64,000 nt of DNA, taken from the NCBI GenBank assembly GCA_030998225.1, contig JAPYXD010000680.1, forward strand, positions 18,302,501-18,366,500, read 5' to 3'. Origin of the DNA: Diplolepis rosae. Lineage: Eukaryota > Arthropoda > Insecta > Hymenoptera > Diplolepididae. Numbering within the stretch: position 1 is the first letter of the stretch; each line of letters starts with the position of its first letter. The translations under genes were made by a program, and so were the position numbers. Of this stretch, positions 53,517 to 64,000 are shown one piece after another. The notes beneath the pieces are model-generated. The model ran no database searches and was not told the origin of the DNA. It saw only the letters and a list, made by a program, of their open reading frames with translations.

Positions 53517-53822
53517 CAGTCAGCACTCGCTATAGGAACGCTCTCAATAGGGCCTCTACCCCTAATCTGTACTCGATGCTTCCCCTACCATGTACACTGC
53601 TGAATTTAATTTCCACCGTTCTCAATAGGGCCACGCGATCAATACACTAAGAGAAGAATATATCAAACATACATAAGGTTAATTATAGCAAAGTAAATGT
53701 AAATTAGAATGAAATTGTAATCATATTAATTAAAAAGAAAATGATGAGTGGAGGTGGAAGGCTTTTTCTAAGAAAACACTTCCCCTAACCGCCCGAGGCG
53801 ACCCTATAGAGAGCGCGGACTG
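53517..53822. mobile_element. 306-bp pogo-like (Tc1/mariner superfamily) MITE
   Basis: The left end CAGTCAGCACTCGCTATAGG and the right end CCTATAGAGAGCGCGGACTG form a TIR with a few mismatches. TA lies at 53515-53516 and 53823-53824. A CAGTCNGCNCTCNCTATAG end and TA duplication fit pogo-type elements as I know them. Sub-terminal CTCAATAGGGCC is repeated at 53544 and 53624. No transposase. Confidence 0.75.
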
Positions 53823-54640
53823 TATATGAATTTTCATTGAATATTCTATGCTGCAGTAAATTACATTAATAGGTATACAACAACAAATTGAAGAATAACA
53901 TTTTTTTAAAGTAATATTATTTTTTAAATATGCAACGAAAGCTGTTTTCCATGTTGAAAGTAAAATAAATATTAATTACACTGTCGTTTATTATTTTGTT
54001 TTCCTCAAAGCCATTTTTTTATTTTTTATTCTTTACTGAAATTTTCAAAGTAAACTTTTAACTCGCGATCCTATACTGTATTTCCAAAAATACAATTCAA
54101 ATAAAATTTATTGTTTTCAGTCCCATCACATACTAATGAAAAATATGTAGCGCTATATATTTATTTTAAATAAAAATGCAGCTCCAAAGCTGTTGATAAT
54201 CTGCAAAATATTTCGTAATCATTTCCTTACCTAAAACTTTTCCTCCCTTTCCCCTCCTTTTCATCTCGTTCACTCTTTTTCCAAGCTTTGCCACACCAAG
54301 TTTTCTTACCTTTTGCAGTTTTTTATTTCATTTTCAGTCTCTCCTTGTCATTTCAAGCAACTCTGGGAATGCAAACTCTACCAGTTATTCTCTTCTAAAA
54401 AGAGTTTTCTCTCATCGTTTACAAAAAAAAGTTTTTCATAAAGAATATAGGCAAGCACGATATTAAAAAAACTAACGTTGAGATGTTGCATGAAGTGAGA
54501 TAGAAATATTTTTTATAAATTTGAATTTTTGAGTCATGGAAGAAATGAATTTTTTTTAAGTTTCTAATTCTTGATAAAAATGTTTCAAGAATTACATAAT
54601 ATTTTGTCGCATTCAAAATACTGTGACGTTTTTCTCGTAC
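53823..54640. other. AT-rich, with a pyrimidine-rich strip at 54230-54420
   Basis: No repeat or frame to support. TCCTCCCTTTCCCCTCCTTT lies near 54240. Confidence 0.35.
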
Positions 54641-55490
54641 ACCAATTAAATCCCTTTGTTCACTCGAAACTTAATCTGGATGAATCCGAAATTAATCTGA
54701 AACATATTTTCAATCTGTATGAATCCGTGCATTAATTTCAAATTCAATCGAAACAAATAAGAAATTGATTCGAAGAATATTTTTATACCGGTTCAATCTG
54801 TACGTTTTCCGCAAGTCAATTTGTACGAATGCGGCACATTCAATCCGTTTTAATCCAAAGTCAATACAAAATACCTCTTTAGTCCATCCCCATTCTGTGT
54901 TATACTGAATATTTCCGATACTAATCTGAAATATATCTTTAATTCGTCTTAAACCGCGCATCACCGGTATATTCAATTCATATCACTTATAATTTATATT
55001 TGTTCAATTACATGCGATTACTCGAAACTCAATCAGAATGAATCCGAGGCCAATAAGAAACGCCTCTTCAATCAATTTAAATCTGTGCATCCTCTCCAAA
55101 TTCAATCCAAATGAATTAAAAATTGATCTAAGGAATATTTTCAAACCAATTCAATCTGTGCGTTTTCCCGCAAGTCAATCTGAACGAATCTTGTATGAAT
55201 CAAAAATATTTCTTCAATCCGTTCCAATCCGTATGCTCGAAATTTAATCTGAGCGTATCTTCAATCAATCCGAGTTTTTTTCCAATTTTCCTAATTCGCG
55301 CGTTTTCCGCAAGTCCTATTGTAAGAATGTGGCACATTTAATCCGTTTTAATCCGAAGTTAATACAAAAGACTTCCTCAGTCCGTCTTAATTTGTGTTAT
55401 ACCAAATATTTCTGAGGTCAATCTAAAATACCTCAATAATCCGTCTTAATCCGCCCATGACGTCTAGATTCAATTCGAATAACAAGTATT
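54641..55490. repeat. Degenerate satellite of AATCCGTTTTAATCCG-type units
   Basis: Words such as TTCAATCTGTACGTTTTCCG, CGCAAGTCAATCTGAACGAA, GCGGCACATTCAATCCG and AATCTGAAATA repeat through about 850 bp with a loose unit near 50 bp. The phrase with GTTTTCCGCAAGTC occurs near 54805, 55160 (one extra C) and 55300, suggesting irregular longer units. Heavily diverged and non-coding. Frames of 88 and 69 codons are by-products of the periodicity. Confidence 0.72.
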
Positions 55491-55524
55491 TTTTTTCATA
55501 TTAATTCATTTTTCATGAAGTCTA

Positions 55525-57150
55525 CACGGAGAAAATCCTACACTACTGGTTACTACTTTCTACACGACTCAGTCGTGTAGGTGAAAAAAAATCACCTACA
55601 CGACCGAGTGGTGTAGTGGCACGAATCAATCGTTCTTCGGCAGTAACTATTCGTGGCAGTCAGACGAATGCTGCTACAGTCAAGAGTAGTCCCATCTACA
55701 CTACTTTGTAGTATCGCTACACGACTCAGTCGTGTCTAGAGTTCTTAATTTCTCGAGAATTTAAGTTCCAGTAATATAACCGAGAATATATAGGGAATAT
55801 AAAGGGAATTTTGAAAATTTATGGTTTAAATAATTATTTATCGATATTTTGAGTACCTTTATAGTTAAATAAGAGGCGCTTACTTATATAAATATAATTG
55901 TATAATGAAGAACCTAAGAACAGTTTTACTGTTAATATATAAAAATTATATACTGTTGAAATTTGAGGTTAGATTCATTTTGAATTTAATACACTGAATA
56001 TTAAAAATCATAAATTAATATTATGCTTGAATTTATATTATCTATATAATTATAGAATATATATAAAATCTTTTATTCTATAATAAAATATATATAGATA
56101 TAATAATTATATTGAATCATATATTAATTTATCAAAATTCAAATTTTTAAGGAACAAAACAGTTTTTATTTTTTCTTGCATTTTCCGGGGTCGCTACAGG
56201 TCACGGAACTTATAAATCGTCAGGGAAAGTCAAATAAAATTTCAAAAAATTAGGGATTTTTTTTTTATTCAACAAATTATAATTATAATCCAACCATTAT
56301 AATCATAATTTACGAAATAAATCCCTTTATTAGCTTCCACTGATGTGAAGTCATTGCAATTTTAGTACAAAAACGTAAGATTTCCATACAATAATTTCCG
56401 CAATAATATTCTAAACTAAATGTCTGGAACATAACCTATAATATTGTACCGTCGTTCTCGTTTCTCTCACCTCCTTCCACTCAAATAAAATGCACATACA
56501 AAAGTTTAAGAGAAAATTTCATATTGCAGTATTAATTCATTTTCATGGTTTAACACGTTTAACAAGCCAAAATAACAAAATTCTCATAAATTCTAAAAGA
56601 ATTTATCCACCGGCTATATTCTTGGTAATATTCTCATTTTCATTACCGTTCTCAAAGTAATATAACCGACTCAGAACTCTAGTCGTGTCTCTAACATTTC
56701 TTAAATTTTGCAATAAAATTTGCTAATTTCCTAAGTATGACTTGTCCTTAAGTTGTAAATTCGTATGCGAATCCAGACATAAATTAGTTATTTCCTACAT
56801 GATAAATGACAAAGTAAGTTCATCTGAACATACTTTGTTTGATCTGCTTCAAACAAAAAGAAGATCAAAAACACATAATTACAACTGTCATTCCAAGAAA
56901 TTTCCGTTATGTCAGTCGGAAAAATTCATGTGGCATACACGACTGAGTCGTGTAGCAATACTACAGAGTAGTGTAGACGACACTACTCGTGACTCTAGCA
57001 ACATTCGTGTGACTGACACGAATAGTTACTGCCTAAGAACGATTGATTCGTGCCTCTACACTCTTCGGTCGTGTAGGTGATATTTTTTTTTCAGCTACAC
57101 GACTGAGTCGTGTAGAAAGAAATAACCAGTAGTGTAGGATTTTCTCCGTG
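55525..57150. mobile_element. 1.6-kb TIR element with CACGGAGAAAATCCTACAC ends and ACACGACTCAGTCGTGT palindromes
   Basis: CACGGAGAAAATCCTACACT and AGTGTAGGATTTTCTCCGTG are perfect inverted ends with TA outside both. The TIR runs about 210 bp with some mismatches and contains the near-perfect palindrome TACACGACTCAGTCGTGTA at two places per end (about 55561 and 55731; 56937 and 57093). It also contains CGAATCAATCGTTCTT and GTAACTATTCGTG. The middle is AT-rich. A 112-codon plus-strand frame (56742-57080) runs into the right TIR and shows no transposase features. Confidence 0.88.
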
Positions 57151-57152
57151 TA

Positions 57153-58705
57153 TACTGTCAAGTGTTTTTATTGAATATTTACAATTTATATTCAAATATT
57201 ATTGTTCATAGCCGCCTTTTGTCACAGTATTTTGAAGCGTTTTATGGAATTTTACTGTGAGAAAACTATAATTGATTTTTTAATGCGGTTCCTTTTAGGA
57301 GTTTTATTAACCCTTAGACTACAAAATTCAGAAAACTTGTACGAAAAAATTGGCACGGTTTGGCCACTGCACCCTTGTGAACATAGGCCTTCCAAAGAAA
57401 GTTGGTTGATGGTTCCCACCAAATCTCAAAAACGGCTGGTCTGAAACACAAGAGTAAATGTTTTTCTTAATCTATGGTAGTGTAGTTATCGTCTGACGAA
57501 GGCTTTTTTTTATCATAACAATTTTCAAAATAGCGGGCTATAGAAAAAAAAAATCGCTTTTTTTCACCTTTTTTTCATCTTTCAAAATTCATTCAACATT
57601 TGTTATAAACAATAGGGGAAAAAACGCCCGTCAGACGATAGCGAGTACACTTCCACGCATTTAAAAAAAAGTTTATCAAAATCCGTCCACTAGTTTCTTA
57701 GAAATCGTGGGAACCAGTTTGGAAAAAGTAGTTTTGAGAAAAACGCGTTTAAAGTTTCCAGTAAAAAAAAACGACAAATTGAGTTTAACTTTCTTGACGT
57801 AATTGCCATATTAAAACAAGTCGTACATCTTTGAATCATTCTTAGATCCCTAATTTTTGAAAAAATGAAAAAAAATCGATTTTCTGAAACCGTTCGATGA
57901 GAACACCCCCTTAATCAAGTAACAGGTCAGTTTTTATTTTGGTGATATTTTATTGTGATGAGTTCACGGGTTTTTAGACTTTTTATTTACTGTTCTTATT
58001 TCGTTGAATTCGGTTATTTTTAGAACATTTTTACAGTTTTACATGTGTAATTGATTTATATCGTTTTCCGCAATGCTTATCCGTCACACGTGCTATTTTT
58101 TTTGGATTTTTATAGGAAAAATTTGTGCACAGTTTTTATTTTTTGTAAATTTAGTTTAGACCAATTTTATAGTATATCACATGTACAATTCATTTATATC
58201 ATTTTTACCACAATGTTCATCGGTCACACGTGCAAACTTTTAAGTTTTTTTCCCTTTGTATTTTTATAGAAATAAATTCTCACTAATGAGTTGAAATGTT
58301 TGAAAATATGAATATTGTGAAATTATATTTGACTTTCTGTTTTTAAAAAATATCCTAATGATATATTTTGAGAAATTTACATTGCAGTATCAATTTAAGT
58401 CTGCTTTACTGAGGACAGTATCAATAATTCAGAGTATGGATTCTCAGGTAGACGAGGTCTTTCACCAGGGATACAAACTCGCGAAAATACCCTTCGGGGT
58501 TTTAGTCCGACGTTCTTATATCAATGATGGATGCCCTACCATTCCTTCTTTCTATTCCACTCGTCGTAAAAATCCTAAATGATTATCATAAGTCGACTGT
58601 ACCGGAATTTTTTATTGAAATATTGTTCCTTCAAATGCAAGTTCAGTTTCGTTCAAACTGAAATAAAATATTTCATAATTTACTTATTTCCGACTTCAAA
58701 AAATA
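57153..58705. other. Unassigned, with a 138-bp degenerate duplication at 58030-58265
   Basis: 58030-58265 holds two loose copies of a 138-bp unit, each with ACATGT, ATTTATATC and GGTCACACGTGC- or CGTCACACGTGC-type words (at about 58077 and 58215). About 57495-57640 carries facing CGTCTGACGA and CGTCAGACGA words. Frames of 80 and 74 codons (57202-57444, 58358-58582) have ordinary composition but no domain I recognise. The second is the more gene-like of the two. Confidence 0.4.
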
Positions 58706-58792
58706 TTTAATTCAATCTTTTATTAATAAGGCGGTTAGTTAATAAACCATTTAATTCAATCTTTTATTAATTAGGCGGTTATTTAATACGAC
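58706..58792 (+). repeat. 44-bp direct repeat, two copies
   Basis: TTTAATTCAATCTTTTATTA followed by ATNAGGCGGTTANTTAATA (N variable) starts at 58706 and 58750, differing at a few positions. A simple local duplication. Confidence 0.75.
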
Positions 58793-59746
58793 GTTGATTT
58801 TATCGTCCAACAGGATCTTATAATTAATAAAATCTTAATCATGTGATATCCGGACATTGAAATCTATGGTTAACCCTTTAAAGTCTGAATTATTTCCACC
58901 GATTAAAATTTAAAAAATTCTAAATGGCGGATTCAATTTTCTGGAGCAGAGTTATCACAACTAAAAGAATTGCAAAAACATTTGTTAATAATATTACAGA
59001 AATTTGACATTAGATTCGTAATCATAGACCTCAAAAGAACCAGAAACAACTTAGTAAAAAATATCTTACACAAAAGTATTGCATTTAGAATTTGAAATAC
59101 CAAAATTCCGACTTAAAATTCTTAAAACCCCTTTAACAAAACTGCATTCGAATTCATCTAGTTTTAATATAGGATTCGCCATTTTTAATTCTAAAAAATT
59201 TTAAATTTGTGTATTGACCAACTCTTCACCGTATTTGCACTAAAACCGCAAGTAATTTTAAAAGTGTTTTTTTATGACTTTTCAAAAATTGAATATGAAA
59301 AAATGACTGTTATATTTTTTATTAATTATTAAAAGAGTTACTCTACAGCTTAGAAATAAAAATTCGAATGTATGTATTTTGAAGTTATTTTTTGTAAAAA
59401 AAGACAACTCTGAAGAAAAATCTATTGAGGTTACAATGACGTAATTAGCAATGTACCTAACTCGAGGTAGAGAGTTCCAGGTTCAAACCCAGGCCAGGGT
59501 ATTATTTTTTTTTTAAATGTTCAAGAAATTATCCGTGAGCAAAATCAGGTAATTGACGTAGTATCAATTACTTTCAAATAGTATAGTGTGTTTGAAAAAA
59601 AACAGTATTTAATTTTAAGCTATGACAGAAATAAATGAACTATTTATATTTTCAAGGAAAAATAGGCTTTTAATAAAAAATTTGCATAGTGAAAAAAATA
59701 TTAATTATCTGAACGTTGGAAGTTATGTTTAAATTTGATTAGTCAT
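58793..59746. other. AT-rich; contains a B-box-like segment at its end
   Basis: A TTAACCCTTTAAAG word at 58873 resembles the one at 35154. Otherwise no feature until the tRNA-like segment at 59430-59505. The last eight bases (59739-59746) are the target duplication of the following MITE. Confidence 0.35.
59430..59505 (+). other. Weak tRNA-like segment with B box and poly-T
   Basis: GGTTACAATGACGTAATTAG, AACTCGAGGTAGAGAGTTCC, then AGGTTCAAACCCAGG. GGTTCAAACCC is a good polymerase III B-box match, and a run of T follows at 59503. No A box with correct stems is evident. It shares GGTAGAGAG- or GTAGAGAG-type text upstream of the B box with 44653-44730. Likely a SINE relic. Confidence 0.3.
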
Positions 59747-60003
59747 CAGAGCTGTAGCGAGGCTTTGGCAAGGAGGACGGCGCCCCGGGGCCCCCGGCTT
59801 CGAAGAGCCCCTGGGATGGACATTTTTTTTCAGAAAAAAAATTTCAGAAAAAAGCCTCAAAAAAATTACAATATTTTCAAGAAAAAACCTTTTTTTATAG
59901 TGTGTTATTTCTCTTCCATTTCTGTTATTTTGAAATTTTCGATTGAAAAGGGCCCCTCAAAAAATTTGGCCCCGGAGCCCCCGAGACCGTTGTTACGGCC
60001 CTG
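59747..60003. mobile_element. 257-bp hAT-like MITE with perfect 8-bp target duplication
   Basis: TTAGTCAT occurs exactly at 59739-59746 and 60004-60011. The ends CAGAGCTGTAGC and TTACGGCCCTG are an imperfect TIR (CAG-GC-GTA core). Sub-terminal GGCGCCCCGGGGCCCCCGG and GGCCCCGGAGCCCCCGAG are also inverted. CAG...CTG ends with an 8-bp duplication are the hAT signature. A 90-codon frame (59735-60007) that spans the whole element and its flanks is a by-product. Confidence 0.88.
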
Positions 60004-60011
60004 TTAGTCAT

Positions 60012-60689
60012 AATTTATTAGATTTTTATGTAAATTTAAAACGCGTCAGTTGAATTAAGAACGATGAAGTAAACGATTGCACAAGCATAATTTTGAAGAC
60101 AAATGCACATAATTCAATTAACATAGTGACCATAAGAGAAAATGTAGAGGTCGCGGTTGGTTGGTACCTATTTTAACGAGCGGTGGTTGGAAAATCGTCA
60201 CACGCTCGCAGAATTTTATATCCGCATTTCATTGGCTTAGACGGCTCATACCAACCGTCCTGACTTTTATGTTTGGTTTAATTATTTCAAGTTCTTTTTT
60301 CCGGCCCCCTCGGGAACGCAGAGTTTATGGGCTGGAACTTTAACGAACGGACGCTCTTGTTATGCCACTGGGAGCACGATATTTGGCAGCAGCGACACTT
60401 CGTGAAAGCAACATTACTTCCCAGAGAAGTAATTTTGTCGAGTCTACTACAATTTAGAATGCCCATGAACCGACTGGGAATTCCTACTTTTTCAAAAGAT
60501 TTATTGATCTTGAGAATCTAAAGAAATGGTGCGCATTAATTTTAAATTCTGTAATGTATCAGTTATGTTGAAGATTTATTTTATTAAGGCCATGGACCAC
60601 GTGACTGAATTGTATTTTATATTCATTCAAGATTACTATTTTGTATAAAATATATTTTTCTTAAAATTTGGAACAATAATTCAATAATT
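60012..60689. other. Unique; ordinary-composition island at 60140-60530
   Basis: Balanced, CpG-containing sequence with overlapping 60- and 64-codon plus-strand frames (60161-60343, 60327-60521) in different phases and no domain. A CCACGTGAC E-box-like word is at 60597. Candidate regulatory or exonic DNA without proof. Confidence 0.35.
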
Positions 60690-60900
60690 TCAAAAGAATT
60701 GGTAAGAAGCGATAATAAGGAAAAATTCTGTTGCAAAAAACATTATTAAAATTACTATTTTTCCTGAGTTTTGAATTTTTCGTAAAGAATAATGTTTTTT
60801 CTGTCATGAGCCTCGACTGATAATATTACTTCAAAACGTAAAATTATAGAAACACTTTTTTAGAGATACCCGATTTTTAGCACACCTTAACTGAATTTGT
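60690..60900. repeat. Fragment shared with 33727-33935
   Basis: GGTAAGAAGCGATAATAAGG, AAAAATTCTGTTGCAAAAAA, GACTGATAATATTA and GATTTTTAGCACACC follow the same order as in 33727-33935. A truncated subfamily of the fold-back MITE. Confidence 0.6.
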
Positions 60901-61409
60901 AGATGACTTTTCTGGTTATATTTTTTATGTAATTGATTTATGGCGAAATTTTCACTAAAATAAATCGCACAGACATTCATAATTGTATTTTTTCATATTT
61001 CCGAAATTTTCAGATAAACAAATTGTGTAGAAAAACAGTTATTTTACATGAATATTTTGGCGCCGTTATTTTTCGGCCGGATGTGTTTTAGGTCAAGTGG
61101 TATTTCTGTAACATGATAATGCGGTGAAATTCGCGTTAAGCGTGAGTATTATGATAAGATATTCCATAATTGAGATAATCACCAATAATTACTCATCTTG
61201 AAGACATCGAATTCGAAAATGCAGAACTTATATTATCATATTTGAAAATCATGACTTCAAAATTAAAAATGAAACAACTACCTTTTATATGAGGTTCAGA
61301 GGACATTAATTAAAAAATTCTAAGATTGCTTGAACAAAAAATTCACGAAATAGTTCATTTTATTCCTTTTGAAAAAAATAAAAATATATAAAAGTGAACA
61401 TTAAAGAGG
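60901..61409. other. AT-rich sequence with no recognisable feature
   Basis: No repeats or frames to report between the fold-back fragment and the TTAA-type element. Confidence 0.35.
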
Positions 61410-61413
61410 TTAA

Positions 61414-62804
61414 GGAGATCCGACACCTTTAATATTTTTATTTTTTGAGCTTAGACTTTCCATATTTTATCTTTAGTTCCTTTATTTTGAAAGATTTTGG
61501 GGGTTTTGAAAAATTTCAGCACCTTTATGTATTTTCAACCTAAAAATTTTGAGTTTTTTGGGCATTTTTTACTTTGAATAACTTTTCTTTTTTTTAATCA
61601 ATTGTCATTCTTTTTTTATTTTGTTCCTGACAATGTTTTCCAAAATAAAAATAAAAATTTTGTAGTTACTTTTTTAGCATATGCACGGAAAAAATTTGTC
61701 GCTTAAAAAGTCATCGACTTTGTATAATACTCGTGGATAGGTTAGAAAGTCGACTAAACATTATGAGCCTCCTTATTGAAGAATATGATAGATAGTCGCT
61801 GAAAATGTAAAACGTAAATTCGAAAGTTTAAGTGACAGTCGCGGAAAATTTAAAACACCGTGGGTTGGGTTCCATTGTCTCTAAACCAGGCATCGAAAGT
61901 CTAAGTGACAGTCGAAGAAAATTTTGAACAGTGTAAAAAGGAAAATATTATTTTCTGTGATATGATCCTGCACTTATATAGTTAATTATTTTTCACTTTT
62001 ACATTACCTATATAATCCTAATATGAACTTACCATTATATTTAACACTGCACATTACAGAAACGCAATTTTTTATAAACACTTCGCAGCACCGAGAATCG
62101 AATGCTCGCACGCACGCACGCATCCTAACCTAATTCTTTGGATCACACTCAGAGTTTGAAGGCAAATCTAAAATAATAGATAAATTTCAAATTTGACGTA
62201 ATACACTTTATCAAGGTAAACATATACTTACTCGGAACTAATTCTTCAATGTACGCTTCAATCCAGATTCAAACGAAACCAAACGACACGTAATCTCAAA
62301 ATCTAACCAAAATTATTACAAAACCATAAAGCTGAGCTGCATTGTCTGCTGTGCGATGCTACGAATTACGTTTCTGCGCATCGCTTTTTGCGACTGTCGA
62401 AGAAATTTTAGAAGACGGCATATAAAATCTGATGGACTTTAGAATACAATTTACAAAACTATTTGTTTGAATTACTTTAATTTCAAATTATTCGATAGTC
62501 TTTTAAAATCTATGACAAATGAATCTAAAGATTATGAAACTTTTCATTACTTCTTAGAAAAGATCAGTTAGTGTTTAAAATACTTTTATAATAGTAAATA
62601 CGCGACTTTTTTTCTTCGACCTGGTTTTCTAAAAGTTAGTCGACTTTTTTCTACTATTTCCTAAAAGTCATTGAAACCTTACAAGACTTTCTCCGATTTT
62701 ACTTTCTGTCCACGACTCTTCGAATAGTCTGTTAAATTTTAAGCGACAAATTTTTTCCGTGTGGAAGGTCTAAGCTCAAAAATATTAAAGGTGGCGGATC
62801 TCCT
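61414..62804. mobile_element. TTAA-type element with GGAGATCCG ends, copy 2 (interrupted)
   Basis: The left end GGAGATCCGACACCTTTAAT (TTAA at 61410-61413) and the right end ATTAAAGGTGGCGGATCTCC (followed by TTGA) are inverted. Sub-terminal TTTTTTGAGCTTAGAC and GTCTAAGCTCAAAA extend the TIR to about 50 bp. The left 270 bp matches the reverse complement of the right half of 46776-47624. Beyond the nested CACGG element only the terminal 45 bp remain, so the rest was deleted or never present. Confidence 0.78.
61684..62761. mobile_element. CACGGAAAAAATTTGTCGC-type TIR element, copy B, nested
   Basis: Same orientation and almost the same sequence as 1365-2501, with perfect termini CACGGAAAAAATTTGTCGCT and AGCGACAAATTTTTTCCGTG. 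Differences seen are scattered single bases, a 3-base change near 62050, and one deletion of about 60 bases (after CCTAACCTAATTCT). That deletion removes the A-box half of the tRNA-like segment. TG, not TA, lies on both sides. No coding content. Confidence 0.88.
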
Positions 62805-62807
62805 TGA

Positions 62808-64000
62808 ATGAATTTTCAATAGACTTTCTCAAACAACAATAAATTCTTAAATTACCGATACCTATTATACAATACTTTCAATCTCTAAAATAAAAATTAA
62901 AAAAGCATAGAAATATTGCATAAAAAAGTAATATTTTTCTTTTATCTAAGAATAAAAAATGGAGATAAAGTTTTTCATCGTTGCTGACAATGACTTTATT
63001 ATCCCCAGCTCTTGAGGGATCCCTCCCGGATTTTTGAAGTTGTTGCAGCCCCTCAGGAACCCCTAGATCTTATTTATGAAGCCACCTATCGTCGAGACGA
63101 GATCGTGAAGTCGTTCTCTCTTCCTGAAATGCGTTGAAAACCATTACTCGCTTACACATATCCTTGATATCCTACCAAGCTGGATTATTCGTCAGTCGTA
63201 ATTCGTCCGGAAGGAGGGCATAAAGCAAACCAGGAAGCGTGTTGATAATCCGCCATTTTTTAGACACGCTACTACTAACCCCCAACCCTCGCCCCTGAAA
63301 CGCGAAACGCACACTGGTGCGTCGGCATTTCCAATTTCACAGAGCGTGGGTTAACGAGACCCGGGGGTTGAGGAGTCAGGGTAACCCCTACCCCTCGATT
63401 CTAGTTCTAGACTCTACAGCACGACCCCCCCCCCCCCCTAACCCTCATCAGACTCTTCTATCCTTCCCCTAAACGGGAATCCTGGTTCCGGCACATTACC
63501 TGCGCTGATTACCGGCCCGCCCTGCTGAGTATGTCACCGAGTCACCCCCGAGACACATACCTTCCGGAGTTTCAAATCCCTTTACCTCAACCCTTTTATT
63601 CTCGTACGAACGGGGATGAGATTGAGACTGATGTGCTTTTAATCGTCGCGACTTCCCGACTTGTTCGTCCCGGGCGACCGCACGATTTTTCACTCTTCTG
63701 CTCGAATCTTCTTCGAGGGAGTTATCGGTTTTCCGATAGAGCGAGACTATACTCAGTCGAGAATAAATATTTTCTTGATGTAGACTGAATTGAGATTATC
63801 AATAATCTGCACCACGAGCGGAATTTTTACGTTTGCAGTTTATATTATTGTGCAGCGCAAAGTGAAAAGTCATTTTCTTATAAAAGGTTAACATTCTTGT
63901 TTTCAGGGATTAGACTACTGTGACGGACGTTTTTTCAGGGAAATTTTCAGGAATTAATTTCTAACTAAATATTTATGAAACACCAGAAATTTTTTTTATT
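62808..64000. other. GC-richer end of the window, no gene assigned
   Basis: From about 63000 to 63800 the sequence is markedly richer in G+C and CpG than the rest and matches nothing else in the window. A run of 14 C is at 63425-63438. An 85-codon plus-strand frame (63531-63788) and a 65-codon minus-strand frame (63496-63693) overlap. Neither has a domain I recognise. This is the most likely place for a promoter, untranslated exon or coding exon of a gene continuing beyond the window. Confidence 0.4.

Noticed and set aside
56742..57080. 112-codon frame as a transposase remnant
   Set aside because: Its right part is the terminal inverted repeat, and no DDE or DNA-binding motif is visible.
59735..60007. 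90-codon basic, proline-rich frame
   Set aside because: It begins in the flanking target duplication and spans a 257-bp hAT-like MITE end to end.
1..64000. Integrated virus or polydnavirus-type segment
   Set aside because: No viral open frames, capsid, polymerase or integrase motifs, and no long coding capacity anywhere.

Overview
This window looks like non-coding nuclear DNA from an animal with an AT-rich, repeat-rich genome, most plausibly an insect. It is strongly A+T biased and full of poly-A/T runs. It carries many short inverted-repeat elements with TA, TTAA or 8-bp target duplications. I could not fix the species. I support no protein-coding gene: the longest open frames are about 60-165 codons, most lie inside repeats, and none shows a recognisable domain. 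There is no sign of bacterial or phage DNA, CRISPR, rRNA or an intact viral gene.

Layout. 1-13.5 kb: short DNA-transposon derivatives (MITEs), two nested systems (1149-2696 and 9665-12745) and the first two copies of a 1.1-kb family with a (GTCT)n head. 13.5-21.3 kb: a MITE with an internally triplicated 152-bp segment, a CpG-rich CGCGCTTCGCGCTC block, a third 1.1-kb copy, and two relatives whose bodies are arrays of about 130-157-bp monomers, all within or beside a large inverted repeat. 21.6-26.3 kb: AT-rich dispersed repeats and a degenerate satellite with a higher-order unit of about 240 bp. 27.0-29.9 kb: a 2.9-kb long-inverted-repeat element containing two other MITEs. 30.6-39.2 kb: further copies of the 1.1-kb family, of a roughly 670-bp fold-back family flanked by TTAA, and of a GTGCGG-palindrome family. 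40.7-48.5 kb: several larger terminal-inverted-repeat (TIR) elements. 49.5-57.2 kb: tandem arrays, a pogo-like MITE, a degenerate satellite and a 1.6-kb element with repeated ACACGACTCAGTCGTGT palindromes. 57-64 kb: sparse sequence, a hAT-like MITE with a perfect 8-bp duplication, a second nearly identical copy of the element at 1365-2501, and a GC-richer stretch at about 63.0-63.8 kb.

How the parts relate. The elements are mostly non-autonomous and palindromic and show no transposase, so they would depend on enzymes encoded elsewhere. Nesting gives a relative order of insertion. In two places the opposite arm of a palindrome preserves the pre-insertion sequence, which proves the target duplication from within the window. 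Between the repeats are islands of ordinary composition (8.1-8.4, 12.8-13.3, 17.6-18.3, 24.7-25.0, 26.3-26.9, 32.8-33.2, 36.0-36.7, 46.2-46.6, 60.1-60.5 and 63.0-63.8 kb). These are the best places to look for regulatory DNA or missed exons, but nothing in them can be called. Boundaries and repeat matches were read by eye without alignment software, so coordinates of degenerate repeats are approximate.
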